From: Hordeum vulgare subsp. vulgare
Taxonomy: Eukaryota; Streptophyta; Magnoliopsida; Poales; Poaceae
DNA length: 64,000 nt
Assembly (NCBI RefSeq): GCF_904849725.1
Contig: NC_058524.1
Coordinates: 504,540,263-504,604,262 of the forward strand
Direction of reading: 5' to 3'
The notes below the pieces were generated by a model, which worked only from the letters and a program-made list of their open reading frames with translations, was not told the DNA's origin and did no database searches. Both the position numbers and the translations under genes were made by a program. Shown in pieces: positions 1 through 11,989 of this stretch; position 1 is the stretch's first letter; the number at the start of each line of letters is the position of its first letter.

Positions 1-334
1 TGAGGTCCCCAAGTCGTGGCTTGGCCAAATCCATCTAATATGTTAAGAGTTGGACTCAAACACGTCACCGATTCCGTAATCGTGTAATCAGATATTTTTC
101 CTCTAGTAAAACTGGATTTCCTGAAGCGTCCGAAGTCCAAATGGGCCGAATTTTATGTATATTATTATCAGCATAAAATTCCCCACAACTGTCGCATTTA
201 TTATTTTTCCATTTGACGTCATCTTCGAGGCGGAAACAGATGAAATCTAAAATTTGTAGGGGGATAGATTTTAGAAAAGTTAGAGTCTCACTCCAACAAG
301 GTTTCCTCTTCTATTTTTTATAGTTCCTGCACAT
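1..334. other. Unassigned flank left of element A
   Basis: No convincing reading frame is seen. The AT-rich text resembles internal or LTR sequence of another grass retrotransposon but matches nothing else in the window. It ends where the 3' LTR of element A begins. The five bases before that LTR (cacat) have no partner on the other side because the outer tip of the other LTR is missing. Confidence 0.4.
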
Positions 335-1854
335 AGATGACCCTCAAGTATAGGGGATCAATCGTAGTCCTTTCAATAAGTAAGAGTGTCGAACCCAACG
401 AGGAGCAGAAGGATCTGACAAGTGGTTTCAGCATGGTAAAATCGGCACACATTGAAATTGTCGGTAACGAGTGATTGTGTGGTGAGATGATTCGTAACAA
501 GCAAGAAGTAGCAAAAGTAGCAACGGTGCAGCAAAGTGGCAAAATCCCTTCTGTAGCAAGGGACAAGCCTGGACAAAATGTTATAGGAGGAAAAACGCTC
601 CCGAGGACACGGGAATTTCTGTCATGCTAGTTTTCATCATGTTCATATGATTCGCGTTCGTTACTTTGACAGTTTGCTATGTGGGTGGACCGGCGCTTGG
701 GTACTTCCCTTACTTGGACAAGCATCCCACTTATGATTAACCCCTCTTGCAAGCATCCGCAACTACGAAAGAAGAATTAAGACAAAGTTTAACCATAGCA
801 TTAAACTAGTGGATCCAAATCAGCCCCCTACGAAGCAACGCATAAATTAGGGTTTAAGCTTCTGTCACTCTAGCAACCCATCATCTACTTACTACTTCCC
901 AATGCCTTCCTTTAGGCCCAAATAATGGTGAAGTGTTATGTAGTCGACGTTCACATAACACCACTAGAGGAAAAACAACATACAACACATCAATTTACCG
1001 AACGAATACCAAATTCACATGACTACTATTAGCATGATTTATCCCATGTCCTCAGGAACAAAAGTAACTACTCACAAAGCATAATCATATTCATGACCAG
1101 AGAGGTAATGAGTAGAATCAAGGATCTGAACATAAACTCTTCCACCAAATAATCCAACTAGCATCAACTACACAGAGTAATCAACATTACTAGCAACCTT
1201 ACAAGTACCAATCGGAGTCGCGAGACGGAGATTGGTTACAAGTGATGAACTAGGGTTTGGAGATGAGATGGTGCTAAAGAAGATGTTGATGGAGACGAGT
1301 CCCCTCCGATGAGAGGAGTGTTGTGATGACGATGGCGATGATTTCCCCCTCCGGGAGGGAAGTTTCCCCGGCAGGATCGTCGTGCCGGAGCTCTAGATTG
1401 GTTCTGCTCAAGTTCCGCCTCGTGGCGGCGTCGAAACCATGAAAAAGCTCCTCCCTGATTTTTTCCTGGACGAAACCCTCCATATAGCAAAAGAGGGGGG
1501 CAAGTGGGCCAGCAGGGTGCCCACAAGCCCCCATGGCACGGCCTGGGCGGTGGCCGCGTCGTGCAGGCTTGTGGCCACCCCCTGGCGCCCCTCTAGCACT
1601 TCTTCGGCCCAGTATTTTTGATAAATCGGGAAAAAAATCCTCGTTGATTTTTACGGCGTTTGGAGTTGCGCAGAATAGGTATCTCAAACTTGCTCCACTT
1701 TCAGGCCAGAATTCTAGTTGGAGGTATTCTCCTTCTTCATGTAAACCTTGCAAAATAAGATAGAAAAGGCATAAGAATTGTACCGTGAAGTGAAATAACA
1801 GCCCAAGAAGCGATAAATATCAACATGAAAACATGATGCAAAATGGACGTAGCA
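335..1854 (-). repeat. Element A 3' LTR
   Basis: It is collinear with 9074-10580. On the plus strand it starts agatgaccc, where the intact copies start tgatgaccc, so the terminal TG has mutated. It ends in gtagca just before the polypurine tract. On the coding strand the LTR therefore reads TGCTACGTCC at its 5' tip, against TGATACGTCC in element B. Confidence 0.88.
1481..1574 (-). promoter_or_regulatory. Element A 3' LTR inverted repeat and TATA-like box
   Basis: Arms CCACAAGCC (1521-1529) and GGCTTGTGG (1566-1574) enclose a GC-rich loop. Downstream on the minus strand is CTATATG (plus 1481-1487), the best TATA candidate of this LTR. The copy in the 5' LTR has the same 9-base arms at 10263-10271 and 10308-10316 with a partly different loop. 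Confidence 0.55.
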
Positions 1855-1868
1855 ACTCCCCCAAGCTT
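1855..1868 (-). promoter_or_regulatory. Element A polypurine tract
   Basis: On the minus strand AAGCTTGGGGGAGT directly precedes the 3' LTR, the position where plus-strand DNA synthesis is primed. Confidence 0.75.
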
Positions 1869-3388
1869 AGACCTCGCTTGTCCTCAAGCGAAAGCCTAGC
1901 TCACTAAATATGTCCACATGTTTAGGGAGAGAGGTGTCGACCAAACAAGATACGAACATGCATGCATGATGATCATGATCAGAACAGCAATACCAACATA
2001 TAATCTCTCATGCTAAAGTGATAATTCCTTCACAAAGTAATGCATGGATCAAGAACCTTACCGAGAAGTAACAACCGATAGCCTTTAGTCATTGAAGCAA
2101 TTGCAATTTATCACAACATTAGAAAGAGTCAAATAAGAGCTTGTAAAGCAAATCCACATACTCAATCATTCTTTCGTTCTCTACAATTGCTACAACTCAC
2201 GTGGTACCCATGAGATCAAAGTTTCAGCTGGACACAAAGAAAGATAGGGGCTTATAGTTTTGCCTCCCAACTGCTTACCTCAAGGGTAATGTCAACAAGA
2301 ATAATTCATGAATACTCACCTCCAAGTTGACATATGAATATAGATCTTTCCCAAGCATATGACGGTAGCCAAGATAAAGGTGAAATAAGGAATTGGTGAA
2401 GATCACCATGACTCTTTCAAGGGCAAAAAGTAAAGGTACAAGATAGGCCCTTCGCAGAGGGAAGCAGAGGTTGTCATGCGCTTTTGAGGTTTGGATGTGT
2501 GTCCTATTAGTGCGGAGGAACGTCACTTTATATTGCCCCCTGTGATAAAGAACTTTATTATGCAGTCTGTCGCTTTTATGTCTTCCTCATCACAGGTTCG
2601 TATAAAGCTTATTTTCCACACACTAATAGATCATACATATTAGAGAGCAAATTTTATTGCTTGCACCGATGACAACTTACTTGAGGGATCTTATTCAATC
2701 CATAGGTAGGTATGGTGGACACTCATGGCAAACTGGGTTGATGGTTTATGGATGCACAAGTAGTATCTCTACTTAGTGCGGGAGGTTTGGCTATTGTGAG
2801 GTGGAAGAAATTGTCACATGCTAAGGGATCTCTAATCATATAACTTTGTTCGGAGCTAAGCAAACACAATTCATTATGTTGTCTTCCTTGTCCAACATCT
2901 ACTTCTAGGCATGCAATAGTTTAGTGAGTGTTCACAATCATAGATGGTGTCAAAGATGATATATTTATATGTGAACCTCTCCTTCTTTATCACTTCCTAT
3001 TAATTGCAACCATGACAAAGGTCTATGTTTGCCTACCCTCAACAAATTTCAATCCTCATTCTTTTTATATGTGAATCCATCACTTCCCATAAGATCATTA
3101 CATGATCTTTCATGCTTTTGTTCTATTCTCACTCTTTTGATCATGGCAAGAGGCAAAGCCCTTCAACTAAGACACTCTTTATTATATGTCTCACGAGCAA
3201 GAATATATCGGGGGTGACACAAAGCAAAACTCAAGACTAAAACACTAAAACTTTTAATCTACCAGAGAAAGAGAAAACTGAAAAGGAAAACTAAAACAAA
3301 GTTAAAGGCAAAAGATGTGATGGTGATACGATACCGGGGCAACTCCCCGAAGCTTGGCACAAGCCAAGGGGATTACCCATACCCATGT
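1869..3388 (-). other. Element A 3' non-coding interior
   Basis: About 1.5 kb between the extra ORF and the polypurine tract has no supported gene. It is collinear with 16555-18085 of element B, which shows it is a regular part of the family. The overlapping short frames here are not conserved between A and B. Confidence 0.7.
3341..3357 (-). promoter_or_regulatory. Element A internal polypurine-tract-like copy
   Basis: The minus strand reads CCAAGCTTCGGGGAGTT here, close to the true tract plus first LTR bases (CTAAGCTTGGGGGAGTTG). It lies just after the stop of the downstream ORF. Element B has the equivalent at 18029-18045. Confidence 0.45.
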
Positions 3389-3907
3389 TTAGTTGTCTTC
3401 CTTTGGTGGTGATGGTGGAGTTGTTGCAACATGAGTTTGATCCTCCGTCTTCCAAGGCATAGGTGCTTCATCATGGAAAGATGAATGAGTCTCCGGAATC
3501 CTCAAATCTGCAGCCAACCATATTGATTTAAATCTATACTCATACTCACAGTTTTGGTTCTGCAGGTCATAGATCTGGCCCTGGAGTTGATCAATCCTGT
3601 CACAGAGCTTGGAAAGGTGCTTCCCAATGTCATTGGCATCAATCTTGTGCTTGCTGGTGAAGTCCGTGATCATCATGTGGTTGGCGTTGAGTCCACGCTC
3701 CACCACCCCTTGGCACTTGAAGACTTGTTGCTCCATTGCTTCGAGCCTCGTCTCCATGCTTCCGGTCTTCTTAGGCCCCTCAACATCACGGATGCGCAAC
3801 ATCCCCTCACGCATCTCGATAGATTGAGGGTGTTGCAGCACTCCCGTGAGGTATGGATTGATGACCTTCTCGAAGATCTTGTCCCTCGGAGCTTTTGGAG
3901 AAGTCAT
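3389..3907 (-). CDS. Element A downstream ORF (ORF3, env position), unknown function
   Basis: An uninterrupted 172-codon frame lies between integrase and the 3' LTR, where Athila-like elements often keep an extra or env-like gene. The protein begins MTSPKAPRDK and is hydrophilic. A heptad-rich stretch around residues 80-120 (LSKLCDRIDQLQGQIYDLQ) suggests a coiled coil. No signal peptide or membrane segment is visible, so it does not look like an envelope protein. The C-terminal TTPPSPPK tail is shared with the ORF at 18086-18490 of element B, but the N-terminal parts differ. It is the only main frame of A that is still open. Function unknown; it may be a structural or accessory protein. Confidence 0.5.
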   Translation of the reverse strand: MTSPKAPRDKIFEKVINPYLTGVLQHPQSIEMREGMLRIRDVEGPKKTGSMETRLEAMEQQVFKCQGVVERGLNANHMMITDFTSKHKIDANDIGKHLSKLCDRIDQLQGQIYDLQNQNCEYEYRFKSIWLAADLRIPETHSSFHDEAPMPWKTEDQTHVATTPPSPPKEDN

Positions 3908-3918
3908 AGCGATCTAGA

Positions 3919-3936
3919 TCTGCAACAGAAACAGGC
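3919..3936 (-). promoter_or_regulatory. Putative 3' splice site before element A ORF3
   Basis: The minus strand reads CCTGTTTCTGTTGCAG then ATC, a pyrimidine-rich tract ending in CAG, 12 bases before the ORF3 ATG. Element B has a matching site at 18503-18520. Splicing to a downstream gene is known for some env-class retroelements; here it is inferred from sequence only. Confidence 0.4.
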
Positions 3937-3991
3937 TCGAAACGAAAAACAGAAGAAATCTGCGTGATGCAGGGGTCAGACCAAACGGAAG

Positions 3992-4119
3992 TATATATAA
4001 TGATTTTTTCCAGACCAGAAGGAGTACCCTGCACGAAAACGGAGTCCGGGAGGCGCACGAGGTGGCCACAAGCCCTCACGGCGTGGCAGGGGGTGGGCCC
4101 GCGCCGTACAGGCTTGTCG
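3992..4119 (-). promoter_or_regulatory. LTR-like hairpin plus TATA module upstream of element A ORF3
   Basis: Arms CCACAAGCC (4066-4074) and GGCTTGTCG (4111-4119) lie between the integrase end and ORF3. They are extended by imperfect flanking pairs (GCACGAGG against CCTCCTCGCGC). Downstream on the minus strand is TATATATA (3992-3999), preceded by GGAAAAAATCA as in the LTRs. The arrangement copies the LTR promoter region, so ORF3 may have its own promoter (inference). Confidence 0.4.
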
Positions 4120-4191
4120 CCTCCTCGCGCACTTTCCGGACAACTTCCAATTTTTGTATTTTTTCAAATATTCCAACATGGAGAAAATTTC

Positions 4192-7100
4192 CTACTGGAA
4201 AAGTTTTGGACTCTGTTTTCTTACCAAATCACATACATCTTCGTTTTCAGAGTCTGAAACAGGCTGATAAATGTCCCTAAGGTATTCTTCCGGAGTTATG
4301 CTATTGATAATATTGCTTTCAACATTTATGGGAATACCTGAGATATAATGCTTGATTCTCTGCCCATTTACCACTCTCGAACAATTACCTTCCGTGTTGT
4401 TGATCTTGATAGCACCGGAACGATATACTTCCTCAACAACATAGGGACCTTCCCATTTAGAGAGAAGCTTGCCTGCAAAGAATCTTAAATGAGAGTTATA
4501 TAGCAAGACATAATCACCTACATTGAACTCACGCTTTTGTATCTTCTTATCATGCCACCTCTTAACCTTCTCTTTGAACAGCTTGGCATTCTCATATGCC
4601 TGAGTTCTCCATTCATCAAGCGAGCTAATGTCAAATAACCTCTTCTCACCGGCAAGTTTGAAATCAAAGTTGAGCTCTTTGATTGCCCAATAAGCTTTAT
4701 GCTCTAGCTCAAGAGGTAGATGACATGCTTTAACATACACCATTTTATACGGAGACATGCCCATGGGATTCTTATAGGCAGTTCTATAAGCCCAACGTGC
4801 ATCATCGAGCTTCTTAGACCAATTCTTTCTAGACTTGTTGACAGTCTTTTGCAGAATCAGTTTAGTCTCTCTGTTGCTTAGCTCTACTTGACCACTGCAC
4901 TGAGGGTGGTAGGGAGACACAATTCTATGGTTGACATCATACTTACCAAGCGTTTTACGAAAAGCACCATGAATGAAGTGTGAACCACCGTCGGTCATTA
5001 AATATCTAGGGACTCCAAATATAGGGAAGATAACTTCTTTCAGCATCTTGATAGAGGTGTTGTGATCAGCACTACTAGTGGGGATAGCTTCTACCCACTT
5101 AGTGATGTAATCAACAGCAAGTAATATGTGAGTATACCCATTGGATTTTGCAAAAGGTCCCATATAATCAAAGCCCCAGACATCAAATGGTTCAATGACA
5201 AGTGAATAGTTCATAGGCATTTCCTAACGTTTGCTAATATTACCTATTCTTTGACATTCGTCACAAGACAAGACAAACTTACGGGCATCCTTGAAGAGAG
5301 TGGGCCAATAGAAACTTGATTGCAATACCTTGTGTGCAGTTCTATCTCCCGCATGGTTTCCTCCGTAGGCCTCGGAGTGACACTTATGTAGGATCTGTCC
5401 CTGTTCATGTTCAGGTACACAACGTCTAATAAGACCATCTACTCCTTCCTTATAAAGGTGAGGATCATCCCAAAAGTAGTGTCTCAAGTCAAAGAAGATT
5501 TTTTTCTTTTGCTGGTACGTGAAACTAGGTGGTATATATTTGGCAACGATATAGTTTGCATAATCAGCGTACCACGGTGCACTACGTGAAGCATTGATGA
5601 CATTCAATTGCTCATCGGGAAAGCTATCATCAATAGGTTGTGGGTCATCAAGAACGTTCTCCAACCTAGACAAGTTATCTGCTACGGGGTTATCAGCACC
5701 CTTTCTGTCGGCAACGTGCAAATCAAATTCTTGTAGCAAGAGAACCCATCTGATAAGTCTAGGTTTAGCGTCCTTCTTCTCCATGAGGTACTTAATAGCA
5801 GCATGATCAGTGTGAATAGTGACTTTGGAATCAACTATGTAAGACCTGAACTTTTCACATGCAAACACGACTGCTAAAAATTCCTTCTCCGTAGTAGCAT
5901 AGTTTCTCTGGGCAGTGTCTAGAGTTTCACTAGTGTAGTGAATAACATTCAACTTCTTATCAACTCTTTGCCCTAGGACAACACCAACAGCATAATCACT
6001 AGCATCACACCTGATCTCAAAAGGCAAGTTCCAATCAGGTGGTTGAACAATAGGTGCAGTTATCAAAGCCCTCTTAAGTATTTCGAAGGCTTCCTCACAA
6101 TCATCGTCAAAAACAAAAGGAATATCCTTTTGCAAGAAATTGGTAAGAGGCCTAGAAATCTTAGAGAAGTCCTTAATGAACCTTCTATAGAAACCAGCAT
6201 GACCAAGGAAACTTCTTATACCTTTGATATCTGTGGGGTATGCCATTTTCTCGATTGCATCAACCTTAGCCTTATCGACTTCAATACCTCTTTCAGAAAT
6301 TTTATATCCTAAGACGATGCCTTCATTAACCATAAAGTGGCACTTCTCCCAATTCAAGACAAGATTGGTGTCTTTACATCTGTGTAAGACTCGATCAAGG
6401 TTGCTGAGGCAATCATCAAAGGAAGACCCGTAAACGGAGAAGTCATCCATGAAAACCTCGACAATCTTTTCACAGAAGTCAGAGAATATAGCCATCATAC
6501 ATCTTTGAAAGGTGGCATGTGCATTACATAAGCCAAAAGGCATATGTCTGTAAGCAAAGGTACCGAAAGGGAAGGTGAAAGTGGTTTTCTCGTGATCAGA
6601 TTGTGCAACTTGTATTTGGGAGAAACCAGAATAACCGTCTAGAAAGCAAAAGTGTGTGTGTTTAGACAGCTTTTCTAGCATTTGGTCGATAAAAGGCAGA
6701 GGGTAATGATCTTTCCTAGTGGCTTTATTCAACTTCCTAAAATCAATCACCATTCTATAGCCAGTAATAATCCTCTATGGGATTAGTTCATCCTTATCAT
6801 TAGGGACAACGGTAATGCCTCCCTTCTTAGGGACGTAATGCACTAGACTCACCCAATCGCTATGAGCAACAGGATAGATAATACCCGCTTCCAGGAGCTT
6901 TAGTATTTATTTTCTTACTACTTCTTTCATCTTAGGATTCAATCTCCTTTGATGATCAGCAACTGGTTTGAAATAAGGATCGGTTTTAATCTTGTGCTGG
7001 CATAGAGTGGGACTAATGCCCTTAAGATCATCAAGAGTATATCCGATAGTAGCACGATGCTTCCTCGGAGTTTTTAGTAACTTCTTTTCTTCATGCTCCG

Positions 7101-8036
7101 AGAGGCTAGCACTAATAATAACAGGATATATCTCTTTTTCATCAAGATAAGCATACTTAAGAGTATCAGGCAACTGTTTAAGCTCGAACACAGGATCACC
7201 CTTTGGTGGGGGTGGATCCCCAAGCAGTTCAACAGGCAAGTTATTCTTAAGAATAGGATATTGTTCTAAGACAACTCTATCTATCTCATCCCTTTCATCC
7301 ATATGCATATCATTTTCATGCTCAAGCAAGTATTGCTCTAAGGGATCAGTAGGAGGCACGACAATAGAAGCTAAGGCAATAGTTTCATCCTTACTAGGCA
7401 ACTCCTTTTCATGAGGTTGTCTACCAAACTTAGAGAAATTGAACTCATGTGACACACCTTCAAAGCCAACAGTGACAGTTTGCTTCTCACAATCAATATG
7501 AGCATTGACAGTATTGAGGAAGGGTCTGCCAAATATGATGGGACAAAAGCTATCTTGAGCGGTAGCAAGAACGAGGAAATCAGTAGGATACTTCGTTTTA
7601 CCACACAAGACTTCAACATCCCTTACAATTCCCACAGGGCAGATAGTATCTCTATTGGCAAGCTAAATAGTGACATCAATAGGTTCTATCTCAACAGGTG
7701 CAATCTCATCTTTGATTTCATCGTATAAGGATTGAGGTATTGCACTAAAACTAGCACCCACGTCGCATAAACCATGATAACAATGATCTCCTATCTTAAC
7801 AGAAACCACAGGCATGCCAACAACAGGCCTATGTTTGTCTCTAGCATGAGGTTTAGCAATTCTAGCAGCATCTTCACACAAGTGAATATTATGTCCCTCA
7901 ACTTCTTCATACAGAAGATCTTTGATAATAGCAATGCTAGGTTCAACTCTAATTTTCTCAGGGGGTGTAGGTGTTCTAATATATCCTCTACGTATCACAG
8001 TTGAAGCTTTAGAATGATCCTTTATCCTAACAGGGA
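4192..8036 (-). pseudogene. pol: Element A pol remnant: protease, RT, RNase H, integrase
   Basis: Reading leftwards on the minus strand: protease with active-site text CDVGASFSAIP (about 7740-7767) and IFGRPFLNT; reverse transcriptase with [19 protein letters not shown] and the catalytic FMDD (6442-6453); RNase H starting CDASDYAVG and including TDHAA; an HHCC integrase zinc finger ending [13 protein letters not shown]; the integrase core (FDYMG, MTDGGSHF, SGQVELSNRE); and a C-terminal tail to 4192. The frame is broken by in-frame stops at 7663-7665, 6907-6909, 6775-6777 and 5224-5226, and by a one-base frameshift near 8043 that separates it from gag. The stop at 5224 falls between the zinc finger and the catalytic core. 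Catalytic residues are still present, so decay is recent enough to read but the gene cannot give a full polyprotein. Confidence 0.9.
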
Positions 8037-8967
8037 AAGCTGGTTCTCAATGTAAGCACTGGGAACCACAGGATCATTATAGGCAATGACTCTCTCTTCA
8101 ACTAGAGTGGGTTTAACTACATTGACTTCTAAAGGAGGACAATATTTAAACCACTTCTCTTTGGGGAGATCAATATGAGCAGCAAAGGATTCACACAATG
8201 AAGCTACTATCTCACAGTCAAGTCCATACTTAGCGCTAAAGTCACAAAAAGTATTTTTCCAAACAAAGGATTTAACGTAATCAAAAGTGAAATTCATACC
8301 TGACTCCTTACCTTCTTCAAGCTCCCAATCTTCAGAGTTGCGTTTAATTCTCTCCAATAAATTCCATTTGAAGTCAATATCTCTCTTCATAAAAGAACCG
8401 GTACAAGAAGTGTCAAGCATGGTGCGATCATCATGAGAAAGACGAGCATAGAAGTTTTGAATGATAATTTCTCTCGAGAGCTCATGATTGGGGCATGAAT
8501 ATAGCATTGATTTAAGCCTCCCCCAAGTTTAGCGGTGCTTTCTCTGTCACGAGGCCAAAAATTATAAATATAATTCTGATCACGATGTACTAAATGCATA
8601 GGATAAAACTTTTGATGAAATTCCAATTTCAACCGATTGTAGTCCCATGATCCAGTATCATCACATAGCCTATACCATGTCAACGCCTTATCCTTCAAAG
8701 ATAAAGGAAAGACCTTCTTCTTGCCTCATCCTTGGTCACACCTGCAAGCTTAAATAAACCACAAACCTCATCTACATAGATTAGATGCAAGTGTGGATGT
8801 GATGTTCCATCTCCTGTAAAAGGATTAGCGAGCAGTTTCTCAAGCATACCCGAAGGAAATTCAAAGCAAATATTTTCAATAGGTGCAGCAGGTTGAGGAG
8901 CAACTCTTTGTGCTTCCGTTCGAGGTGAAGATACCCCGAACAAGCCCCTCAAAGGATTAGTATCCAT
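8037..8967 (-). pseudogene. gag: Element A gag remnant
   Basis: The chosen start is the ATG at 8965-8967 (MDTNPLRGLFG), which aligns with METLPLRSLFG in element B. A retrotransposon Gag capsid domain is recognisable from KDKALTWYRL and LEFHQKFYP to NFYARLSHDD. Two frameshifts, near 8727 (a lost base in a purine run) and near 8531, split it into three frames. No CCHC zinc knuckle was seen. Gag would form the particle that holds the RNA; this copy cannot do so. Confidence 0.85.
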
Positions 8968-9044
8968 AGTGACAAGTGACAATAAATTTCAGCACACTAT
9001 ATGAATGTTTCCTTACCAAGTTCCACTTACCAAAGGCGCTTCAC

Positions 9045-9062
9045 TCCCCGGCAACGATGCCA
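9045..9062 (-). promoter_or_regulatory. Element A primer binding site (tRNA-Asp)
   Basis: The minus strand TGGCATCGTTGCCGGGGA matches the complement of the plant tRNA-Asp 3' end at 16 of 18 bases. It lies 11 bases inside the 5' LTR. Confidence 0.8.
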
Positions 9063-9073
9063 GAAAAGAGTCT

Positions 9074-10580
9074 TGATGACCCACAAGTATAGGGGATCAA
9101 TCGTAGTCCTTTCGATAAGTAAGAGTGTCGAACCCAATGAGGAGTAGAAGGATCTTACAAGTGGTTTTCAGCAAGGTACAATCTGCACGCACTGAAATTG
9201 TTGGTAACAAGTGATTGTGTGGTGAGATGATTCGTAACAAGCAACAAGTAACAAAAGTAGCAACGGTGCAGAAAAGTGGCCCAATCCCTTTTGTAGCAAG
9301 GGACAAGCCTGGGCAAAGTCTTATAGGAGGAAAAACACTCCCGTGGACACACGGGAATTTCTGTCATGCTAGTTTTCATCATGTTCATATGATTCGCGTT
9401 CGTTACTTTGATAGTTTGATATGTGGGTGGACCGGCGCTTGGGTACTGCCCTTACTTGGACAAGCATCCCACTTATGATTAACTCTCTCGCAACCATCCG
9501 CAACTCTGAAAGAAGAATTACGACAAAGTCTAACCATAGCATTAAACTAGTGGATCCAAATTAGCCCCTTACGAAGCAACGCATAAACTAGGGTTTAACC
9601 TTTTGTCACTCTAGCAACCCATAATCTACTTACTACTTCCCAATGCCTTCCTCTAGGCCCAAATAATGGTGAAGTGTTATGTAGTCGACGTTCACATAAC
9701 ACCACTAGAGGAAAAACAACATACAACACATCAATTTACCGAACGAATACCAAATTCACATGACTACTATTAGCATGACTTATCCCATGTCCTTAGGAAC
9801 AAAAGTAACTACTCACAAAGCATAATCATATTCATGACCAGAGAGGTAATGAGTAGCATCAAGGATCTGAACATAAACTCATCCACCAAATAATCCAACT
9901 AGCATCAACTACAAAGAGTAATCAACACTACTAGCAACCTTACAAGTACCAATCGGAGTCACGAGACGGAGATTGGTTACAAGTGATGAACTAGGGTTTG
10001 GAGATGAGATGGTGCTGATGAAGATGTTGATGGAGACGAGTCCCCTCTGATGAGAGGAGTGTTGGTGATGACGATGGCGACGATTTCCCCCTCCGGGAGG
10101 GAAGTTTCCCCGGCAGGATCGTCCTGCCGGAGCTCTAGATTGGTTCAGCTCAAGTTTTGCCTCATGGCGGCGGCGAAACCAGGAAAAAGCTCCTCCCTGA
10201 TTTTTTTCCTGGACAAAACCCTCGATATAGCAAAAGAGGGGGCAAATGGGCCAGCAGGGTGCCCACAAGCCCCCATGGCGCGGCCTGGGGGGTGCTCGCG
10301 TCGTGCAGGCTTGTGGCCACCCCCTGGTGCCCCTCTAGCACTTCTTCGGCCCAGTATTTTTGATAAATCGGGAAAAAATCCTCGTTGATTTTTACGGCAT
10401 TTGGTGTTGCGCAGAATAGGGATCTCAAACTTGCTCCACTTTCAGGCCAGAATTCCAGTTGCCGGTATTATCCCTCTTCATGTAAACCTTGCAAAATAAG
10501 AGAGAAAAGGCATAAGAATTGTACCGTGAAGTGAAATAACAGCCCAAGAAGCGATAAATATCAACATGAAAACATGATGC
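9074..10580 (-). repeat. Element A 5' LTR, outer tip missing
   Basis: It starts tgatgaccc on the plus strand and stays collinear with 335-1854 up to catgatgc at 10580. The expected last bases (about aaaatggacgtagca) are replaced by unrelated sequence. Loss of the tip also removes the integrase-recognised end on this side. Confidence 0.85.
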
Positions 10581-11989
10581 TTCCATATCAGACTATATTA
10601 TTGTTTCAACCTGGTGAGATTTTTGTCCAGCGCGACCTTTTATTTTGTTTATACTGTAGATTTTTTTGATTCAAATGACCATAAAAGTGTGTGTAATGTA
10701 ACAATAAAACGCTTTGAATTCTATCAAAACAATTTTTACCATTGTGACTAACTATTCCAGACAAATTATATTGGGTTTGTGCTTCCAAAGAAATTGGTAT
10801 TTGCATTCGAATAAATAGAATTTTCTTCCAAAGAATTTGGTATGTACGTCGAAAGAAATAGCTATTTTCTTCCAAAGAATTCGGAACTTGCATTTAAAAA
10901 TGACGATTTGCTTCCATATACAAGAAAAATGACGCATATGATCGGATCTGCATCGCCGAGGCACAATATATATATTTCTTCTAAATCATTTTAGTAATAC
11001 TTTCATATATGATAAAAATGTTGCCATACAAACATGGATTTGTTTCCATCAAAAGGGAAAACATAAATAAACTATATGGGATATGTTTCCACAATGAATA
11101 AATAGAGCATTTGATTCCATGGTGATCATGAAGCATTGCACCATCTACGGGCAGTGACACAATCTGCAAAGAGTTGAAGACATTGTGTGGATCATTCCCT
11201 TGTGTAAAGACGTTGCATCTTACCGCCTTGTTATTTGCTTCCTTCAATCAAAGACATTGCCATGCGAGAGAGTTAACAAATTTTGATGAACAAATCCAAG
11301 TAGCAATGGAGAATAACTCTACAATGTTTAAAATAATTAAAAGGTCCCCATGGGAAAAGGAATAATACAAACTACGCTTCCGCCATACATTCATGATGAA
11401 TTAATAAAATTTCAAACTAGTGCATCAATTGGGACTTGCATGTGCTTCACACTTCTCACCTAAATGCCGCATGTGATGCTGAGACAAAACATCGTCTGGT
11501 AATCCACCATTCTGCACGGCCTAAGAGCATATCCGAGTTGGCCTTGTTTCTAGACTAAGAAGACGCTCAGACTTGGTGGATCAGAGACCAAAACTACAGG
11601 TGGAGCAGCGCATGATCTTGACGAAGTTAAGAACGATGATAAGAGGGAGTTTACGTGCTCGATGGTGAGCAGGTGTGGGTCAATATCGGCATGGCCGTCG
11701 GACAAGAAGGCATAGCGACGAGGTGGAACGGAGGTCGTGGATGGGTGGGATAGAAACTCGTGCTGGGAGAGAGGAGGGGCAGCGAGGGGCATGGCGGTCT
11801 CATCGCTATGCATAGGATGGGCAGGAGAGATGGGGTGAGTTAGTTCGGGATATTAATTTGGGGAGAAATTATGGTGCCTGAGCCAGAAAATCAGGTGGTT
11901 AATATCTTTGAGTGCATCTGTTAGCCGTGGATCAAAATACAAATCAACGGTGAATAACGGGTATGACGAATGCTTCCCATCAGCTGTCT
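10581..11989. other. Unassigned sequence with a recurrent TTCCA motif
   Basis: About 1.4 kb unlike any retrotransposon part in the window. Between 10580 and 11120 the text TTCCA, often as GCTTCCAAAG or GTTTCCA, recurs about nine times at irregular spacing. Near 11890-11960 lies non-coding text of the kind seen in grass DNA transposons (caaatcaacggtgaata). No terminal inverted repeat, transposase or supported gene was found. A DNA-transposon fragment is possible but unproven. Confidence 0.3.

Larger units (their letters stand above)
335..10580 (-). mobile_element. Element A: degraded autonomous-type Gypsy LTR retrotransposon
   Basis: Two LTRs of about 1.5 kb (335-1854 and 9074-10580) flank an interior with gag, protease, reverse transcriptase, RNase H and integrase on the minus strand. 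The primer site next to the right LTR matches tRNA-Asp at 16 of 18 bases and a polypurine tract abuts the left LTR. The order protease-RT-RNase H-integrase places it in Ty3/Gypsy. The tRNA-Asp primer and the extra ORF between integrase and 3' LTR fit the Athila-like branch. Fatima-type is the family I would test first (from memory). The 5' LTR lacks about its outer 15 bases, so no target duplication can be shown. All major genes are broken. Confidence 0.9.

Noticed and set aside
1274..1763. Overlapping frames on both strands in the A LTR (and equivalents in B and C)
   Set aside because: They arise from the GC-rich inverted repeat and differ between LTR copies.
3554..3967. 137-codon plus frame opposite element A ORF3
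   Set aside because: Shadow of the minus-strand ORF; nothing equivalent in B.
11550..11813. 87-codon minus frame in the unassigned block
   Set aside because: GC-rich, no domain, no splice or start support, no second copy in the window.
10577..11985. Mutator-like element flanked by atgcttcca / atgcttccc
   Set aside because: The two short texts look alike but no terminal inverted repeats follow inside them.
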